This document shows, piece by piece, positions 1 through 12,026 of a stretch of DNA of 25,062 bases; position 1 is the stretch's first letter; every line of letters begins with the position of its first letter. This stretch comes from Rhodocollybia butyracea (lineage: Eukaryota; Basidiomycota; Agaricomycetes; Agaricales; Omphalotaceae). The position numbers and the translations under genes were made by a program. The notes under the pieces are model-generated. The model was not told the DNA's origin, did not search any database, and was given only the letters and a program-made list of their open reading frames with translations. The stretch is taken from the NCBI GenBank assembly GCA_015501585.1, contig JADNRY010000818.1, positions 1-25,062 of the forward strand, read 5' to 3'.

Positions 1-1376
1 GTGTGAAAGCTAGGTCAATCTGACGGAGATAACAGAGAATCTCGCCTTTAGAATGAGGTTGGACCTGTGGATCTTGCCTATCCTTACATGTATCTCGGAC
101 TTTTTTTGAATCGGACCTTTCTACTCATTTGTAGTTGTAGTTGTCACTACAGGTTAAAATTTAAAGTACGCATGACCTTCGGGAAAGTTTTGAGAAGGCA
201 TCTATAGCATGACATAACATTCTGAGCGAAATATTATATAGGAGGATAATGTAGTATCTAGAATAACAAGGAGAAAACGAGATTGAGTCAATCACTATGC
301 AATCTCTATGCAGATTGTGGCGGTAAAGTTCATTGAATTAGATCCGCGAGTCGAAGAGCCTGGATGCAAGAGCGTTGCTATACGACGTTACTGCAACACG
401 AGGAGCAAAGACTATTGACACTGATAGTACGGCCCTTTTGCGATTGTTTCATCCTGAAGACCCGAACTGAGTAGGAATAATGTGGGAGAGGCGGAACACG
501 TACCACCTCGTGCAATTGCACTGAACGCATGCGCGTCTGTGGCTGTTGCTATATACACAGTTGTCTTTATTGCAGTCAACCTTGAACGGTCCTTCGTCAG
601 TCAGAGCTATGGGAAAAGGACTTGGAAGTTGACTGACAACGACACCAGCATCGCTAGGGTATCGTGGCCACAGGCATATCTTGCATACGTTACGGAGCGG
701 TGGCACATTCTTGTAAGTCTATCTGGTGGCTCGGTCAACAGGACAACCCTCCAAGTACAACAGATGTTGTCGTACCTAGACAAGTCGTAAAAAAGTAAGA
801 TGTTAGCTACCCTCCTCGAATTCTCCTTCCATTTATATGCTCGAAACTATCGCAAGTAAAGGGTCCAAGGCATTCCAGTGTCCGATCCACAAAGGGGACA
901 GATTAAATTTGACCAGAGGGTGGAATGGAAAGCAATATTCGACAGGGCAACATATCATGTCAGTTTAGTTCGCTCCTTGGACTATGACTCACCGCACCAA
1001 ATGTACGGAGAGATCGATAACCAACGCGCTAAAGAGAACAGTTTGAGGTGCATCATCGCACACGGCAAGTCCGGAGCGGGCAGAGACATCACAATCAATA
1101 TTCAACCATAGTCTACATTTCCTTGAAGTCGGTGCAGAGGCTTCACCTCGATTGAAGTTTCCGTTTCCGTCGTTTGGCATTTAAGCTTTCCGCTGTCGCA
1201 CGCTTAAGCTCGCCTTCACCCTGATATACGAGAGGATGACGAAGTGGACACAGATGGACACATCACATCGCAGACACATTGCTATCAAAGATCTACCACC
1301 CTACACTTAATTAGACTAGAAAACGTGTGTTTAGTTCTTAATCGGAGTACGAGCTGATATTACTCACCAGTTACCC
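1..1376. other. Gene-poor stretch, no supported gene
   Basis: I see no gene that I can support here. Two open frames on the plus strand exist, 482-790 (102 codons, one hydrophobic stretch) and 878-1111 (77 codons, GTG start), but neither resembles a family I know. Neither has clear splice partners, and both are short enough to be chance. The stretch is the 3' side of the minus-strand histidinol-phosphatase gene. The end of that gene's transcript probably lies within the last few hundred bases, but I saw no distinctive polyadenylation signal. Confidence 0.5.
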
Positions 1377-2431
1377 TTATGGGAACGATTGCTTCTTCCA
1401 AAATAAATGATTCCACCACTCATCGGGAGCTTTGACAGGTTGAATACAGCGTCCGGCCTTGTTGAGAGTTTTGGATACTTGCAGGTACCACAACTCGGAA
1501 ACGCCTTGACGCCGGAGGTATTCGAGTGAACGATGATAGTTCAATCCAACTGCGTGAGGACCGTGGCTGTCGTCTGACAGAGCCAACTTTCCACCATTTT
1601 GTAGGATCACCTGCACATGCGATGCAGCATCGCGTAAAAAGAAAAAATATAGACTCTTACCTTCAAGACATCTTCTGCTGGATATGCGGTGTTCCAATCC
1701 TTTCTAAAAGCCGCAGCGTTCACTTCGAACAGAGCTCCGTAAGCGATGGCATACGATATATTACGCCCCAACAGCGTCCATGCACGCGGATAATCTTTAA
1801 GTCCTAGGTCTGGATTATACAATCGACAGAGGTCAATATGGCCAATAATTTCAGGGTGAAACCTTTCCAGTAGCTGAAATTGAGCCTCGAAGTAGCTACA
1901 TAGCAGATTTTCCATTTGCTCGTGCTCCGACTGTCCTGGTTGGTGGGCTAAGGCTTTGTTGAAAGTACCGACATCAAAGTCAATGGGAATACCACTGACA
2001 TGGTGGATAGAGCCAACAATATACTCAATCCTACCCGACTGCGCTGGAGCAAGGAGTAGAGTTGATCCAAGTCAATAGCTGTAATGTTGTCTGTTTCGCA
2101 CCCAACAAGGACAGTGATTTGAGATGCATATCGCACTTTCAGGCGATGAGCTTCATCTAGAAACGCGTCGAACTGATCACTGAGATCTTCCACCTGCACT
2201 TCCGCCTTGTACCGTAATGTATGAGTTCCAAAATTATTCGTATTTGGAGTGAATCACCTCTTCCGGATATAAATCTTCCGGTCGATATCTAGGAACGTGT
2301 TCAGTAAGGCCATATATCTCGAAGCCTTTCCGGATGGCTTCAAGAACGATGTCTTCGAGTACTCCACTAGCGTGGCGGCAGAATTGACCAGAATGCGAAT
2401 GATGACTGTAAGGCATGGAATGAGCGCTCAT
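1377..2431 (-). CDS. HIS2: Histidinol-phosphatase, PHP-domain (HIS2 type), with one frame break
   Basis: Histidinol-phosphatase removes phosphate from L-histidinol phosphate, the penultimate stage of histidine synthesis, in the cytosol. Exons (minus): 2416 or 2431 to 2258; 2205-1661; 1610-1377. Both introns are GT-AG, 52 and 50 nt. Of the two in-frame ATGs, the second (2416) gives an N-terminus MPYSHHSHSG that starts directly at the metal-binding PHP motif, as in the family. Other visible PHP metal-site blocks are TEHVPR, VGCETD, GSIHHVSG, GHIDLCR and the LSDDSHGPHAVG block near the C-terminus; together they cover the whole domain. Length is about 312 residues, usual for HisK/HIS2 proteins. 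Exon 2 is 545 nt, which is not a multiple of three although both flanking introns sit in phase 0. The frame changes by one base between LLQRSR and RIEYIVGS, around 2030-2040, as if one base were missing. That makes it either a pseudogene or a sequence error. Identification is secure; intactness is not. Confidence 0.92.
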
Positions 2432-2885
2432 GTAAGCGCCGACAGTCGGAATGGATGCAGTGCATATTTCGATCTTCGATAGTCAATGCCAACATCGGTC
2501 GAGAAAATAAACCAGAAGAATGACTCAGTATGTCTCATTGACGTCGCTTAACTTACAGTAGCGGCTCTCTGGAAGGTCAAAGCCAAGTGTCAAAACAAAA
2601 GGAGTGCCAGACGGGAACTGAGAAAGTTAATTAGGACTTTAGCCTGACCTGCTACTCTACGCCAGCCAAAAAGAAAGACGAGAGTTCAACAATATTCCAT
2701 GTTTGATACTATTAATCTGGGAATCAAAAAAAGAGTGTTTAATGTATAAGGTCCTTAATCGTACTACAATTGAGATATAGTCCATGATATGCAAAGCAGG
2801 TTCAAAGAAAGAAAGAATAAGCGAGTGCGTAAGTGAAACTGATCCAAGTCCAATAACGGAAAGCAAGAGTGAGAGGGAAAGGAAT
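2432..2885. other. Intergenic gap between two minus-strand genes
   Basis: About 450 nt separate the chitin synthase stop (2886) from the first ATG of the histidinol-phosphatase gene. It must hold the 3' end of the first gene and the promoter of the second. Open frames here are short and overlap in several frames; none is convincing. No clear TATA box or other known element was identified. Confidence 0.5.
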
Positions 2886-5800
2886 CTATTCTGCAAGTAT
2901 CGTATCAATAGACTTGTTGAGGAAATCTTTGCGTGAGGTAAGGTCCGCTTTCGGGAATCTGGCCGTCATGGCTTCTCGGGCGGTTCTACGAATAGGATTA
3001 GCAAAAAGAAGTTCGGGGAAAGTTGGAAACATACTTCTTGGTGACAGTCATTAGATCTTGAGTACTGAGGTAGTTCCGAAGAGCAGCGAATAGCTCATCA
3101 TCCGTGGGGTTGGGATTCTGACTAGGCCCAGCGAACGGATTGACAGTGGTGGCCATCGAGAAAGTGGATAACGGTCGTTGTTCTTGGCTGGCAGGCATGG
3201 TAGGCGGAGCAAATGCACCAGATTGAGAACCGAAGCTACCGCCAGTCATCATCCCAGGCATCATGTTGGCCCTGGGATCCATCGCGGTAGAAGACATCAT
3301 AGGGTTCATCCCCATACCCATCGACATGCCATACATGCTCCCAGTGTTTTGTGGCATACCGTACATACTACCCGTGTGTTGAAAACCCATCGGCATAGCA
3401 GGGCCCATCGGCACATGTCCATAGTCAGAACCAGCGGCAGAACCTGGCCCACCACCGAAGGGCATGTAAGGGAGCTGAGGTGCGAACTGCTGTGGAGCAT
3501 GATGCGAAATATTGCTCAGTGACTGTTGACTGCTATTGAAATTAGGATTTGAACGGCTATTCGCTGTCAGGTTGGTATCGCGGTAGTAGTCACCAGCTTG
3601 TGAGCCTTGCTGGTAGTTGTAGGGCGATCCGGTTCGCGATATAGGCTGACGTGGTTGAGTATGATGTCCAGTTTCATCTGAATGGCGTGAACCAGTGTCC
3701 AAGCTTCTGCTTCGTATTCTGGATGATAAATCAGAAAAAAAATGTTGAGAAAAGGGGTAACAGTACGCACCACTGAATTTCTTAAGGGGAATCATAGACT
3801 CGTCGAACTTGTCCTCATCATTAATGATGACCTTCTTGTCCTTTCCTTCTCCTATGACTAAACGAGTATTACCCCAACCGAATTCATCCATACACCAGAA
3901 CGAATAGACCGGAAGGAAGAAACTATAAAGTGGGTACCTGGAAAAGATTTAGGCACCGAAACAATAGTTCTCTTTTCGATACGTACGAGATCAAGTAGAC
4001 AATCATCCATCCCATAAGCATGAATTCACGCTTCAATAGGAAGATCAACAGCTAGAATGGACAGTATGAGTAGACATCCTTCATGGTTTTGACACGCAAG
4101 ACTTACCTGCATACCATAGCCAGCGGCAATCATAATGATAGCAATCAGGGGGAATGGCGATTTGCCCAAAGAGACGGTGACGATAAGGTACCCAATCTGA
4201 ACAAAAACTTTAGTTGAGAACGTATACAACGTCAAAGAAAGGCACGTACATAAACGACAGTCGCGGGCAAGATCTACAGGAAAATTACCACGTTCGTTAG
4301 CGAGACGACCATTCTTACAGTCAGAAGGGCCATACCATAGTACTAAGCAGATCGATGAACACAAATATCCGCATCGAGAAACAACAGAACCCAATGAGTT
4401 CGGGAAGCATAACCAGCTCGCACAGGTTGTGAACGGTAGAGTTGATCCAACGACGACGCTGGGAGAAGAGTACACGAGTAGAGTCAGGAGCGACAGTATG
4501 AGCGACAGCATCGGGGTTAAATTTGGTCTTGAAAGTGGGAAAGTGTTTCATGAGCAACGTCGTCAAGAATCGATCTTCCCCCAAGGAGAAAAGATTCTTC
4601 TTATGCAAAGTGTCGACGTTAGGCTCGGCGTACTCGTCGATAACACGATTAGAGATGATGATAGGTCGTCCCTTATCCGCCGTCCGGATACGGTAAAGAC
4701 TGAAGCACCCAGGAAGACAGGTGACTGAGCCAAATAGACTTTCAAACGCCTTGGTTAAATGATGGGAGATGTAGTACTCGTACACCTGAATCATCGTCCA
4801 CCACGAGGATTCCTCATTGGCGACCTTGGTCTCTCCACAGATTCCGATGATGTTCGAGTCATTGGCTGAGGACGCGACTAGTCGGTTGAGAGAATCGGGT
4901 GTCACAGTCTATCACAGTCATGAGCTACGAGACACAAATGAAATAGCAAAACTCACCGTATCAGCATCAATAGTGAAGATATACTCGTAGAACGCCGGAT
5001 CGATACCAATTACATTACGCATTTGATGATACAGCTCCAATTCCAGCGGAGTCATGGGTGCGTCAAAGTGTACTCGATTCAGATAATGCATGAGCAAAAT
5101 CTGACTGTCCCGCTTGCCACGATTACCAGGCTTGGAGCGCTCAGTGGGTTTACCAACTTTTACAACAACCATATAACTACCAACAGTATCAGCTTTGAAC
5201 GAAGGAAAATCACAACGAACTGGGACGTACGGAACGACGTGACCAGCATATTCATATAGCCCCGAATAAACCTTTCCGTAGTTGAGCGCACGAGCGCCCT
5301 CTCCGACAGACTTGAACATCAAAGGCTCAGGGTCAAGCTTGGGATCTACACCGAGGATATCTTGGACAATCCGTGGTGTCGTACGGTCGTTCCCACTTCC
5401 AGTAATGTTCCCGTCACAGATGATGAAGATGAGCTTCCGCTTATCGTCATAGTTTAATGCAGCAAGCGAGTCGATTGTCCGACGAAGAGAATCCTCGCCT
5501 TCCGTGTAACAAGGGACTTGGCAGAGCACAAACTTGTCTTGTAATTCAGGTGTTCGCTTTGGGGCCAACTGCAACGCGGAAAGGACTGAAGATAGAAAGA
5601 GGAGTCAGATAACGGTTTTCATGAGTGGAAAATCCTTACATTTCAAAACCATGGTGGACATCAATAATGCAGAGATGACAATCAAAGTAATATTGGGCGC
5701 CTGGCATCTAGGTGTGGTACGGTAGTCAGTCTGACCGATGTAAAAAACGTTGTTCAAACAGTCCAAGTTCTGTGCACGGAAAGTCTCGTTGAGGCCGCCT

Positions 5801-8800
5801 AAGGCCGCGTTCAGTGGCTGGGTGATATCCTGACCAGATCGGTCTTTGAAAACGTTTTCGACGGTGGGGGCAAGGAAAGAATAGGCGGGAGCGTTTGCGT
5901 TTACAGTTTGACTGTTGAAGTAATCTGTCAGATCGTAGAGATTCTTGTTGTATACACCCCAATTCCTAACAAAACACGTTAAGGCGAAACAAGAGAACAA
6001 CATACTAATAAAAAACTCACCTTGGATCACTATTGTCACTCGAAGTCGAAGCCCCAGACTGAATCGAAGCCAACGAGTAAACCAACGTTCCCTTATGAAA
6101 CTCCTTGATAGTAGGCTGGAAAATCGTCGTGTACCAGTCCGGCTGAGCGAGTTTGCTCGTTGTCGACTGCGCATACTGGCCAGACGCATGGTTTGCGGTC
6201 GGCTCAGTCTGGGTGAGATTCTGAATGGACAGCCTCATGATAGGGTCATTTACAAGACCAGGACATCCAAGAACCAAAGGCACAGGGAAATAGCTCGTCA
6301 TATCCTGCCCAGCAAGATCCGCAAGCGAAGATGCTGCGTTACTAGGCTCTCCAAGTATGTCACTGTGCTGCCCTTGCACGAAATTCGACACGTCGTACAC
6401 ATTCCCTTGGATAGCAACATAATAATCGTTACTCGCTGTATGTTCCGCAACTTCGTCCACGGTCCACGCGCGATCAAAGTCTGGACAGATAATCCGTCCA
6501 AAGCCGACGATGTAGAAGACGACAATAGCGTTGAGCAGAAAGATGAGCCAGAAGATAGTGACCTTTTCCCTCCACGCAAGTCTCACGTCAGGTCGCTTCA
6601 TACGACCCACATGTCGAAGTAAGAACGAAGGAATCCACCAAGTACAAGCCCACACAGTCCATAGCCAGTACCTCCGGCTACGCGTCGAAGGAACCTCCTC
6701 GACAGAATCCGGCGCATCCTTGACGACGAGGCCATCACCTTCCTTCAAAGACGAACCAGCAGGTACAGTACCGATCGATTTGTCCTTATCCCACTCAGAT
6801 CCCCACGCATCATCCTGTGGGTTGTTGAACCCCGCACCAGGAGTCGCCGACTGCGGAATCGGTAGAGCATCATATGCAGGACCTTCATTCTGAGACCTAT
6901 GCATCCCAGGACCACCCCTCATCCCCAACCCACCACCCCTCTCCTCAATCGCGCTATCGGGCTCCCCTCTCACACCACCATACCCATACCCTCCACCCTC
7001 ATGCGTGTAATCCGTGCCATCATCCAGCGCGACACTCCCATCCTCGTCGTCCCTTTCCATCCCAGCATCCTCCAGCGCATGCCTCGCGTCTTTCTCCACC
7101 GCTCGTACAGTATCCTCCACCATCTTCCACGCGGGGTACGCAAGCCATATCGACCGATGCCCAACAACATAATCCACGCCCTCGATCCACCCATTCGCGC
7201 GCGCACACTGCGTAATCCTCTCACTCTCGGACCCGCGCATAGTAGGCACATACCGATCACAGAACTGACCCAAGTCAAAGTCGGTGATGTACTCCACGCT
7301 TTTGCGGGACGTCAAGTCAGGTAAGAGGAGACTGCGAATTTGAGCTTTGACTCGGCGTTTGTCGAAGGAATTCGGGGAGCCAGAGTCGTTCGGGCGGACA
7401 CAGGAGATGGCCCAAGGACGGGCTTTGGAGATGTTGGTGAAGAGCTGGGAAAGGGTGAAGTTGATCTGAGTGGTGACGGGGTAGGATTTTCCCCGGTCGA
7501 GTTCTGGGAGTTCAGAATCCTCGGATGAACGCTCGCCTTCGCCCATCAGAGTAGATGAAACAATAGGCGTGACGGCGCGCAGCGGTCTGGAAGAAACTTG
7601 AGCCTGGACGACGATGGACTCATCCTTGTAGTGCTTCTCTGCCGCTAGACTTGGACCAGAGAATAACTTGGCGACGAAGCCATCGCTCGAGTTTCGGAGG
7701 AGCGAGACAAAGGCAGGATCCAGGAGATCTGTGTCCTTGTCCACAAAATCGGCTGCATCGTACGCACACGTTCCAGCGTAATGATTGACACCAAACTGCG
7801 TACGACTTGGGGTACCAATCGGGCTGGCGACGAAAGAAGCATGGACACTGAATTTGGTCCGCATTTCTTGTACCAGTTCCTCGTTCTTGTTATCGCTGGT
7901 GCCTTTACCCTGTTTGAACGACGACGAAGCCTTGTTCATAAGAGATAAAAGGCCTCCAGGCTTACGCTGAGCCTTGTCCGGTAGCTGTCCTCTGAGCATC
8001 TCTACGCAGGCGGTGTTGTCCATGGTGGCAACAGCTGGGAGGGAAACGCCGTCGCTGACGACATGACTGCTGTAACCAACGGTGTCTTCAAAAGAGTGGC
8101 GTAGGAAATAAGACTGGAGCATCTCGTCGGAAAAGTTTATACAAAACTCGTCGAATCCGTTCTGGCCATAAGCCGAAACGAGAGGAACAGTGCCCGAAAG
8201 GGAGCTTGTGCCAGTAGGGCCTCGGGACTGGAACCCAGGTTGGTCAAGCATCACGATCTGAGTGTACGGAGGTGCAGCCTTGGAAGAGGGAGCGACCTTG
8301 TGATTGGCAGTCTCGACCACAAAAGCAAAGAGGATCGCATAGAGATCTCGGACGAGCTGATCTCTCTGCAAAGCACTCTGTTGAGCACTGAGTAAAGACG
8401 TGTACAGCTCCTTGCGAACATAACTCGTCTTGTTCGTCAGAGCCTGCGAGAGATCTTCGGAGGAGACTCCAAGAAGACGGGATACATGGTCGAGAACCTC
8501 GACGTTGGTAACGTGGGCAGAAACATCGTGGAAATCACCTTGGCCGAATTCGAGATTACCAAGAAGAAGGATGGTGATTAGAAGGCTAAAAATCGCCGAC
8601 ACTGCTTTGGGTTTGAAACCAAGGGTACGCATAGCGGCTCGGAGATCACCCATGGCTACGGAATCATCGCTGAACGGGCCAGCGGGGAGACGATAAGTGC
8701 CGGATGAGGCCAGAAGGGTATAGTCTGACGGATCTTCGATGTTGAGAGCGTCTCGTTCTGCGGAAGTACATCCTGCAATGAACTGGTAAAAGACATGGAA

Positions 8801-9507
8801 CGAACGCTCTTCTTGGGTGAGGCGGTTGAGACGAGACTTGTCGAGTCCGTATGTAAGAACTTTGGCTCCAGAGATTCGCCCACGCTCGTTAAAGTGCAGT
8901 TCGGTGTACCGACTGTGACGCGAAGCGTTTGGGTTGATAATTGTTTTCGAATTACCAAAAGAGTCCAGGACGATACCAAGGGCCTTGACCTGTTCAGCAA
9001 TCTTGGCTTCCTTGCTCGAATGACTCGAAAGCCTAAGTATCTGGTTCGTGAAGAGACGCAAATTCGAAGTTTTACCAGAGCCGGTGATGCCCCTGGAAAT
9101 TCGACTAAATAGAATTTTTTAAAAGCCTTGCGGAATACTCACCTGGAAAGCAAGGCCTGTGACTCATTACGCCTCCTCATAACTAGATAAACTCTTGCAG
9201 CCAGATCGTAGATATGTGGCTGCAGAGGTTTCGGTGAATCGACCATTGGAAGACTAGTGTCCTTGTAAGAGCGTTCTTCGTATTCCTTTGCACTGGCATT
9301 ATTGAGAGAAGCGAGAGTTTTGTAGGGATTGACGACGACAAGATTAGTGGCGCCAGCTCTTGTGTAAGGTAGATCAGCTCTGAACCTGGCCTGAAGGACA
9401 GCGAGAATGGCGTCGTCGGTGGGGTAAATTGTCGCAGAGCCAGAGGACGAAACAAGATCAACGAGGTCACCGGAAGCTATGGCCTGTACATTGTGGTTCG
9501 AGGCCAT
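2886..9507 (-). CDS. Chitin synthase with myosin motor-like domain (class V type)
   Basis: Polymerises GlcNAc from UDP-GlcNAc into chitin at the plasma membrane of growing tips; in this class the motor-like head ties the enzyme to actin-guided secretion. Exons (minus): 9507-9143, 9092-6021, 5965-5640, 5585-5231, 5176-4957, 4908-4336, 4273-4250 (24 nt), 4196-4107, 4051-3987, 3937-3767, 3718-3035, 2985-2886; about 2014 residues. Order: myosin-like head (1 to about 740; P-loop GITGSGKT at 123-130), acidic Gly-rich linker, two membrane helices (about 928-985), cytochrome b5-like domain (about 1000-1060), a further helix (about 1240), then the glycosyltransferase core with [19 protein letters not shown] (1443-1446), GEDRFLTT (about 1556-1563) and QRRRW (1596-1600), a membrane-helix cluster, a Met/Gly-rich linker and a C-terminal DEK_C domain. 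All joins keep frame except that the 3'-most linker intron needs donor GTACTG at 3766; the better donor GTGCGT at 3770 puts DEK_C out of frame. ATG 9507 opens the head directly. Confidence 0.96.
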
Positions 9508-9593
9508 GGCCGATATTAGAATGAACGAAACAGCAACGCTGCTTGCTCGTCGTTACCAAAGGTGAGGTAGAAGGAAAGAATGAAATTAGTTCC

Positions 9594-9599
9594 CACGTG
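9594..9599. promoter_or_regulatory. CACGTG E-box upstream of the chitin synthase
   Basis: A palindromic CACGTG lies 87 bp upstream of the chitin synthase ATG. Such E-boxes bind bHLH factors in fungi. A single 6-bp match is weak evidence for function. Confidence 0.2.
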
Positions 9600-10705
9600 G
9601 CTCCAGCGCCAAACACAAACACTACATAGCCGCAAGCCCACATGTCAAAGTTATTTATCTGCTACCCGAACACCTACAACTGGCTAGTCTCCTCTAGTCT
9701 CTTCAGTAACATGATACGACACATCCTTACCGACAGTAGGATGCGGTATAGGATACTGCGATGAGATGGGATTTTGACGGGGTGAATTCACCGCACAAAG
9801 CTCGGGTTCGGAATTACAAGTCGGCGTACAGTACACGACTTTGACAATGCTTCGCCATTTTCCTATCGGCGGCATTTAAACAGCGATGGCTGAGTCCTGT
9901 TTTTGCCCTTCCAAAAGGTTGTTGACAACTTGGCACTCGTACTAGATAGACGAACTCAATCAAGATCTCTAATCCTATGGTTAGATTAAGGCCTCAGGAA
10001 TTTTAATTAACTGGTAACTAGCAACTAGCTATGCCGAATCTCATGTTAGATCCTCGATGAGGAAGATTGTAGCATGTAACTTGCCCTTTGGCGTCCATTT
10101 CAATTTATCTTTTACCGCTCTGCACAATTAGTCCCAGTATGATATCCGACCCTAAAGCCTATGAACACAGCACTTCCAAAATCTACTGCTCCATCAATTA
10201 CCCCTTTCAGCTTTCCCTCCAGCACTCCCACCGAAAAACAGAATCCCTAGACTCACTCTTATCATCGATGAACGTTATGAACGCCAAGAACTGATGTCAT
10301 GCGGGCCTCGTACGCTTTGAGAGCACGGGGGCAATGGACTCGAACACGTACGCGTGGATTTTGGACAGCGCACTCCTTCGGCATAAGACTAGGTTCTGAT
10401 ATAGTATTCAGAGGTGAAGCTAAGGATGAGTATGATGAAGCGTTCAAGTTTAATTGGAGTGGATGCTCTTCAGACCGTGATAAGGGCAAAGCTACAGCGA
10501 CATCATCGACCGGTTGCTGTGACAAAAAGGAAGAGGAATTTATAACAGACTATTGTTACATTCTACCCACTTTGGAATAAGGGATAAAAGTTGCTCACCC
10601 CGAAACAGCAGGTATTAAGATCCAAGACAACAGCGTTCATCAATATCTCTAACAGACTAGAACTGAACAAGACCAACACGTCTCTCTCTGTTTTCAGCGT
10701 TAGAA

Positions 10706-10775
10706 ACGATAAAAGTTGGAGAATACTAGGCTTTAAGAAGGCCCTCCCACTCTCATATTCTTCAACTTTTATCGT
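10706..10775. repeat. Short inverted repeat (MITE-like or hairpin)
   Basis: The left arm 10706-10725 and right arm 10756-10775 are reverse complements at 19 of 20 positions, enclosing a 30-bp loop. The core GATAAAAGTTG of the arm also occurs alone, in direct orientation, at 10583-10593, and its first ten bases recur at 13884-13893. The size (70 bp) would fit a tiny non-autonomous element or a transcribed hairpin. No clear target-site duplication is visible. Confidence 0.55.
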
Positions 10776-12026
10776 GTAGCCAAGGGATTATACTACATAG
10801 TTTAACAGAAGCTCCTAGATGAAAGGCAAGTTTTCAATAAAGTGTTATTGACGATCTGGCTGTTCTCTGAACTGTGCTACTGCGCGATCATCATCAGTCT
10901 CGTCTTTTTTGTTTTTCAAGAGTATCCATCTCTGCACGATGGTGGCTAAAAATTCCCAGCCAAGTTCCCAGCTCTGTTTTGCGTCTTCAAATGTCCTCTC
11001 TCGGATTCATCTGACCATCTGACTAGTAGTTTTTTTGATTTGAGGAGGATCTATTGCACATCGGATGGTGTGAGTTGACTGCAAGACATCTGAGAATTAA
11101 TGTAATACCTTGGTCAGAGATAGGCGTGATAGATTCCAACTGCCCCACTGTTGCTTCTACTAGTTGTGGACCAAAGACTCTAGTACGAGTGTGTCTATTG
11201 TCGGACGGATGCTCAAGCGCTCACCTCGAGCTACTTGCCCAAGTCAGCACAGCCTGAGTGATCAAAGAGGATTCTCCAACATACACGACTTCAAAAGGAC
11301 GAAGAACCAGGTGCTAAACTTGCGCTAACTCACCGGCCTTCGAGCTTCCGCCTGGAAACAATAAAGTAGACCAGACAAGAGCCCGTATTCGAGTCCAACG
11401 GTGGTCAACGTCTAGACCTCCATTCATCGGCATATGGAAGGCAAGAAGTCGAGAGGGCATTCAACGCCACATCACGGCAGCGTGGGCGCTTTCAGGAGCT
11501 TTTCTGGCATTCTATTGTCCGATTTTGGAACAAAGTTTTAACCTCATGAATCACATAGAACGTGACGAAAGGAAACTAAACCTTTTGTAGAATTTCAGCG
11601 CTCAGTATCCAGAGAAACATGTACCTATAACAGTACGTCTCGTTTTCTAGTACCTCCAAAAACCCTGCTTGCTTCAAACAGATATCCCGCTCGGCGTTTT
11701 CTGTCCTTCTCTATCCTTTCAAGCTAGCTGTTATCCCAAATGGATATGCGACCCGGACATTCAGGCCTGCATGGCATTAGCTGCTTTCGAATGTCTCCGC
11801 TGGTCAATTGTGCATATGAATCGTAAGATAATGATTGATGCTTGAAGCGCAGAATTTTCGGTCTTTAATTTGAAACGCGTGTTTCGCTATTCGCCTTCCA
11901 AAAGCAAGTCAAATCGACGTGACGGATCCGAACACGTTTAGATTGCCATTACACCCCACATGAGGCTAGAAAACCACACGAGTGCCGGTGCGTGCTGGCT
12001 TACACTGTTCTTTCCGTACCTCCACC

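Larger units (their letters stand above)
9508..12026. other. Long gene-poor region
   Basis: About 2.5 kb between two divergently oriented genes: the chitin synthase (minus) and the membrane-protein gene (plus). It carries both promoters. The longest open frames (10299-10580 plus, 10262-10525 minus, 11054-11257 plus) overlap each other on opposite strands or stand alone, and I recognise none of them. The only structure I can support is the short inverted repeat at 10706-10775. The rest looks like ordinary AT-leaning non-coding DNA. Confidence 0.5.

Noticed and set aside
3178..3522. His/Arg-rich plus-strand frame
   Set aside because: It is the antisense of the Met-rich linker of the chitin synthase.
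5177..5230. Continuous reading through 5177-5230 as coding sequence
   Set aside because: The frame is open, but the GTACGT donor and GGTAG acceptor fit an intron, and removing it gives [13 protein letters not shown], a smoother match to the conserved core.
5945..6622. 225-codon plus-strand open frame inside the chitin synthase
   Set aside because: It lies antisense to exons 2-3 of a well-supported gene, is Arg-rich as expected of an antisense shadow, and has no recognisable domain.
6874..7324. Pro/His-rich plus-strand frames of 113 and 141 codons
   Set aside because: They are antisense to the Gly-rich acidic linker and neighbouring parts of the chitin synthase; the composition is explained by the other strand.
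10262..10580. Overlapping opposite-strand frames of 87 and 93 codons
   Set aside because: They overlap each other, show no family signature and have no splice or promoter context that favours either.
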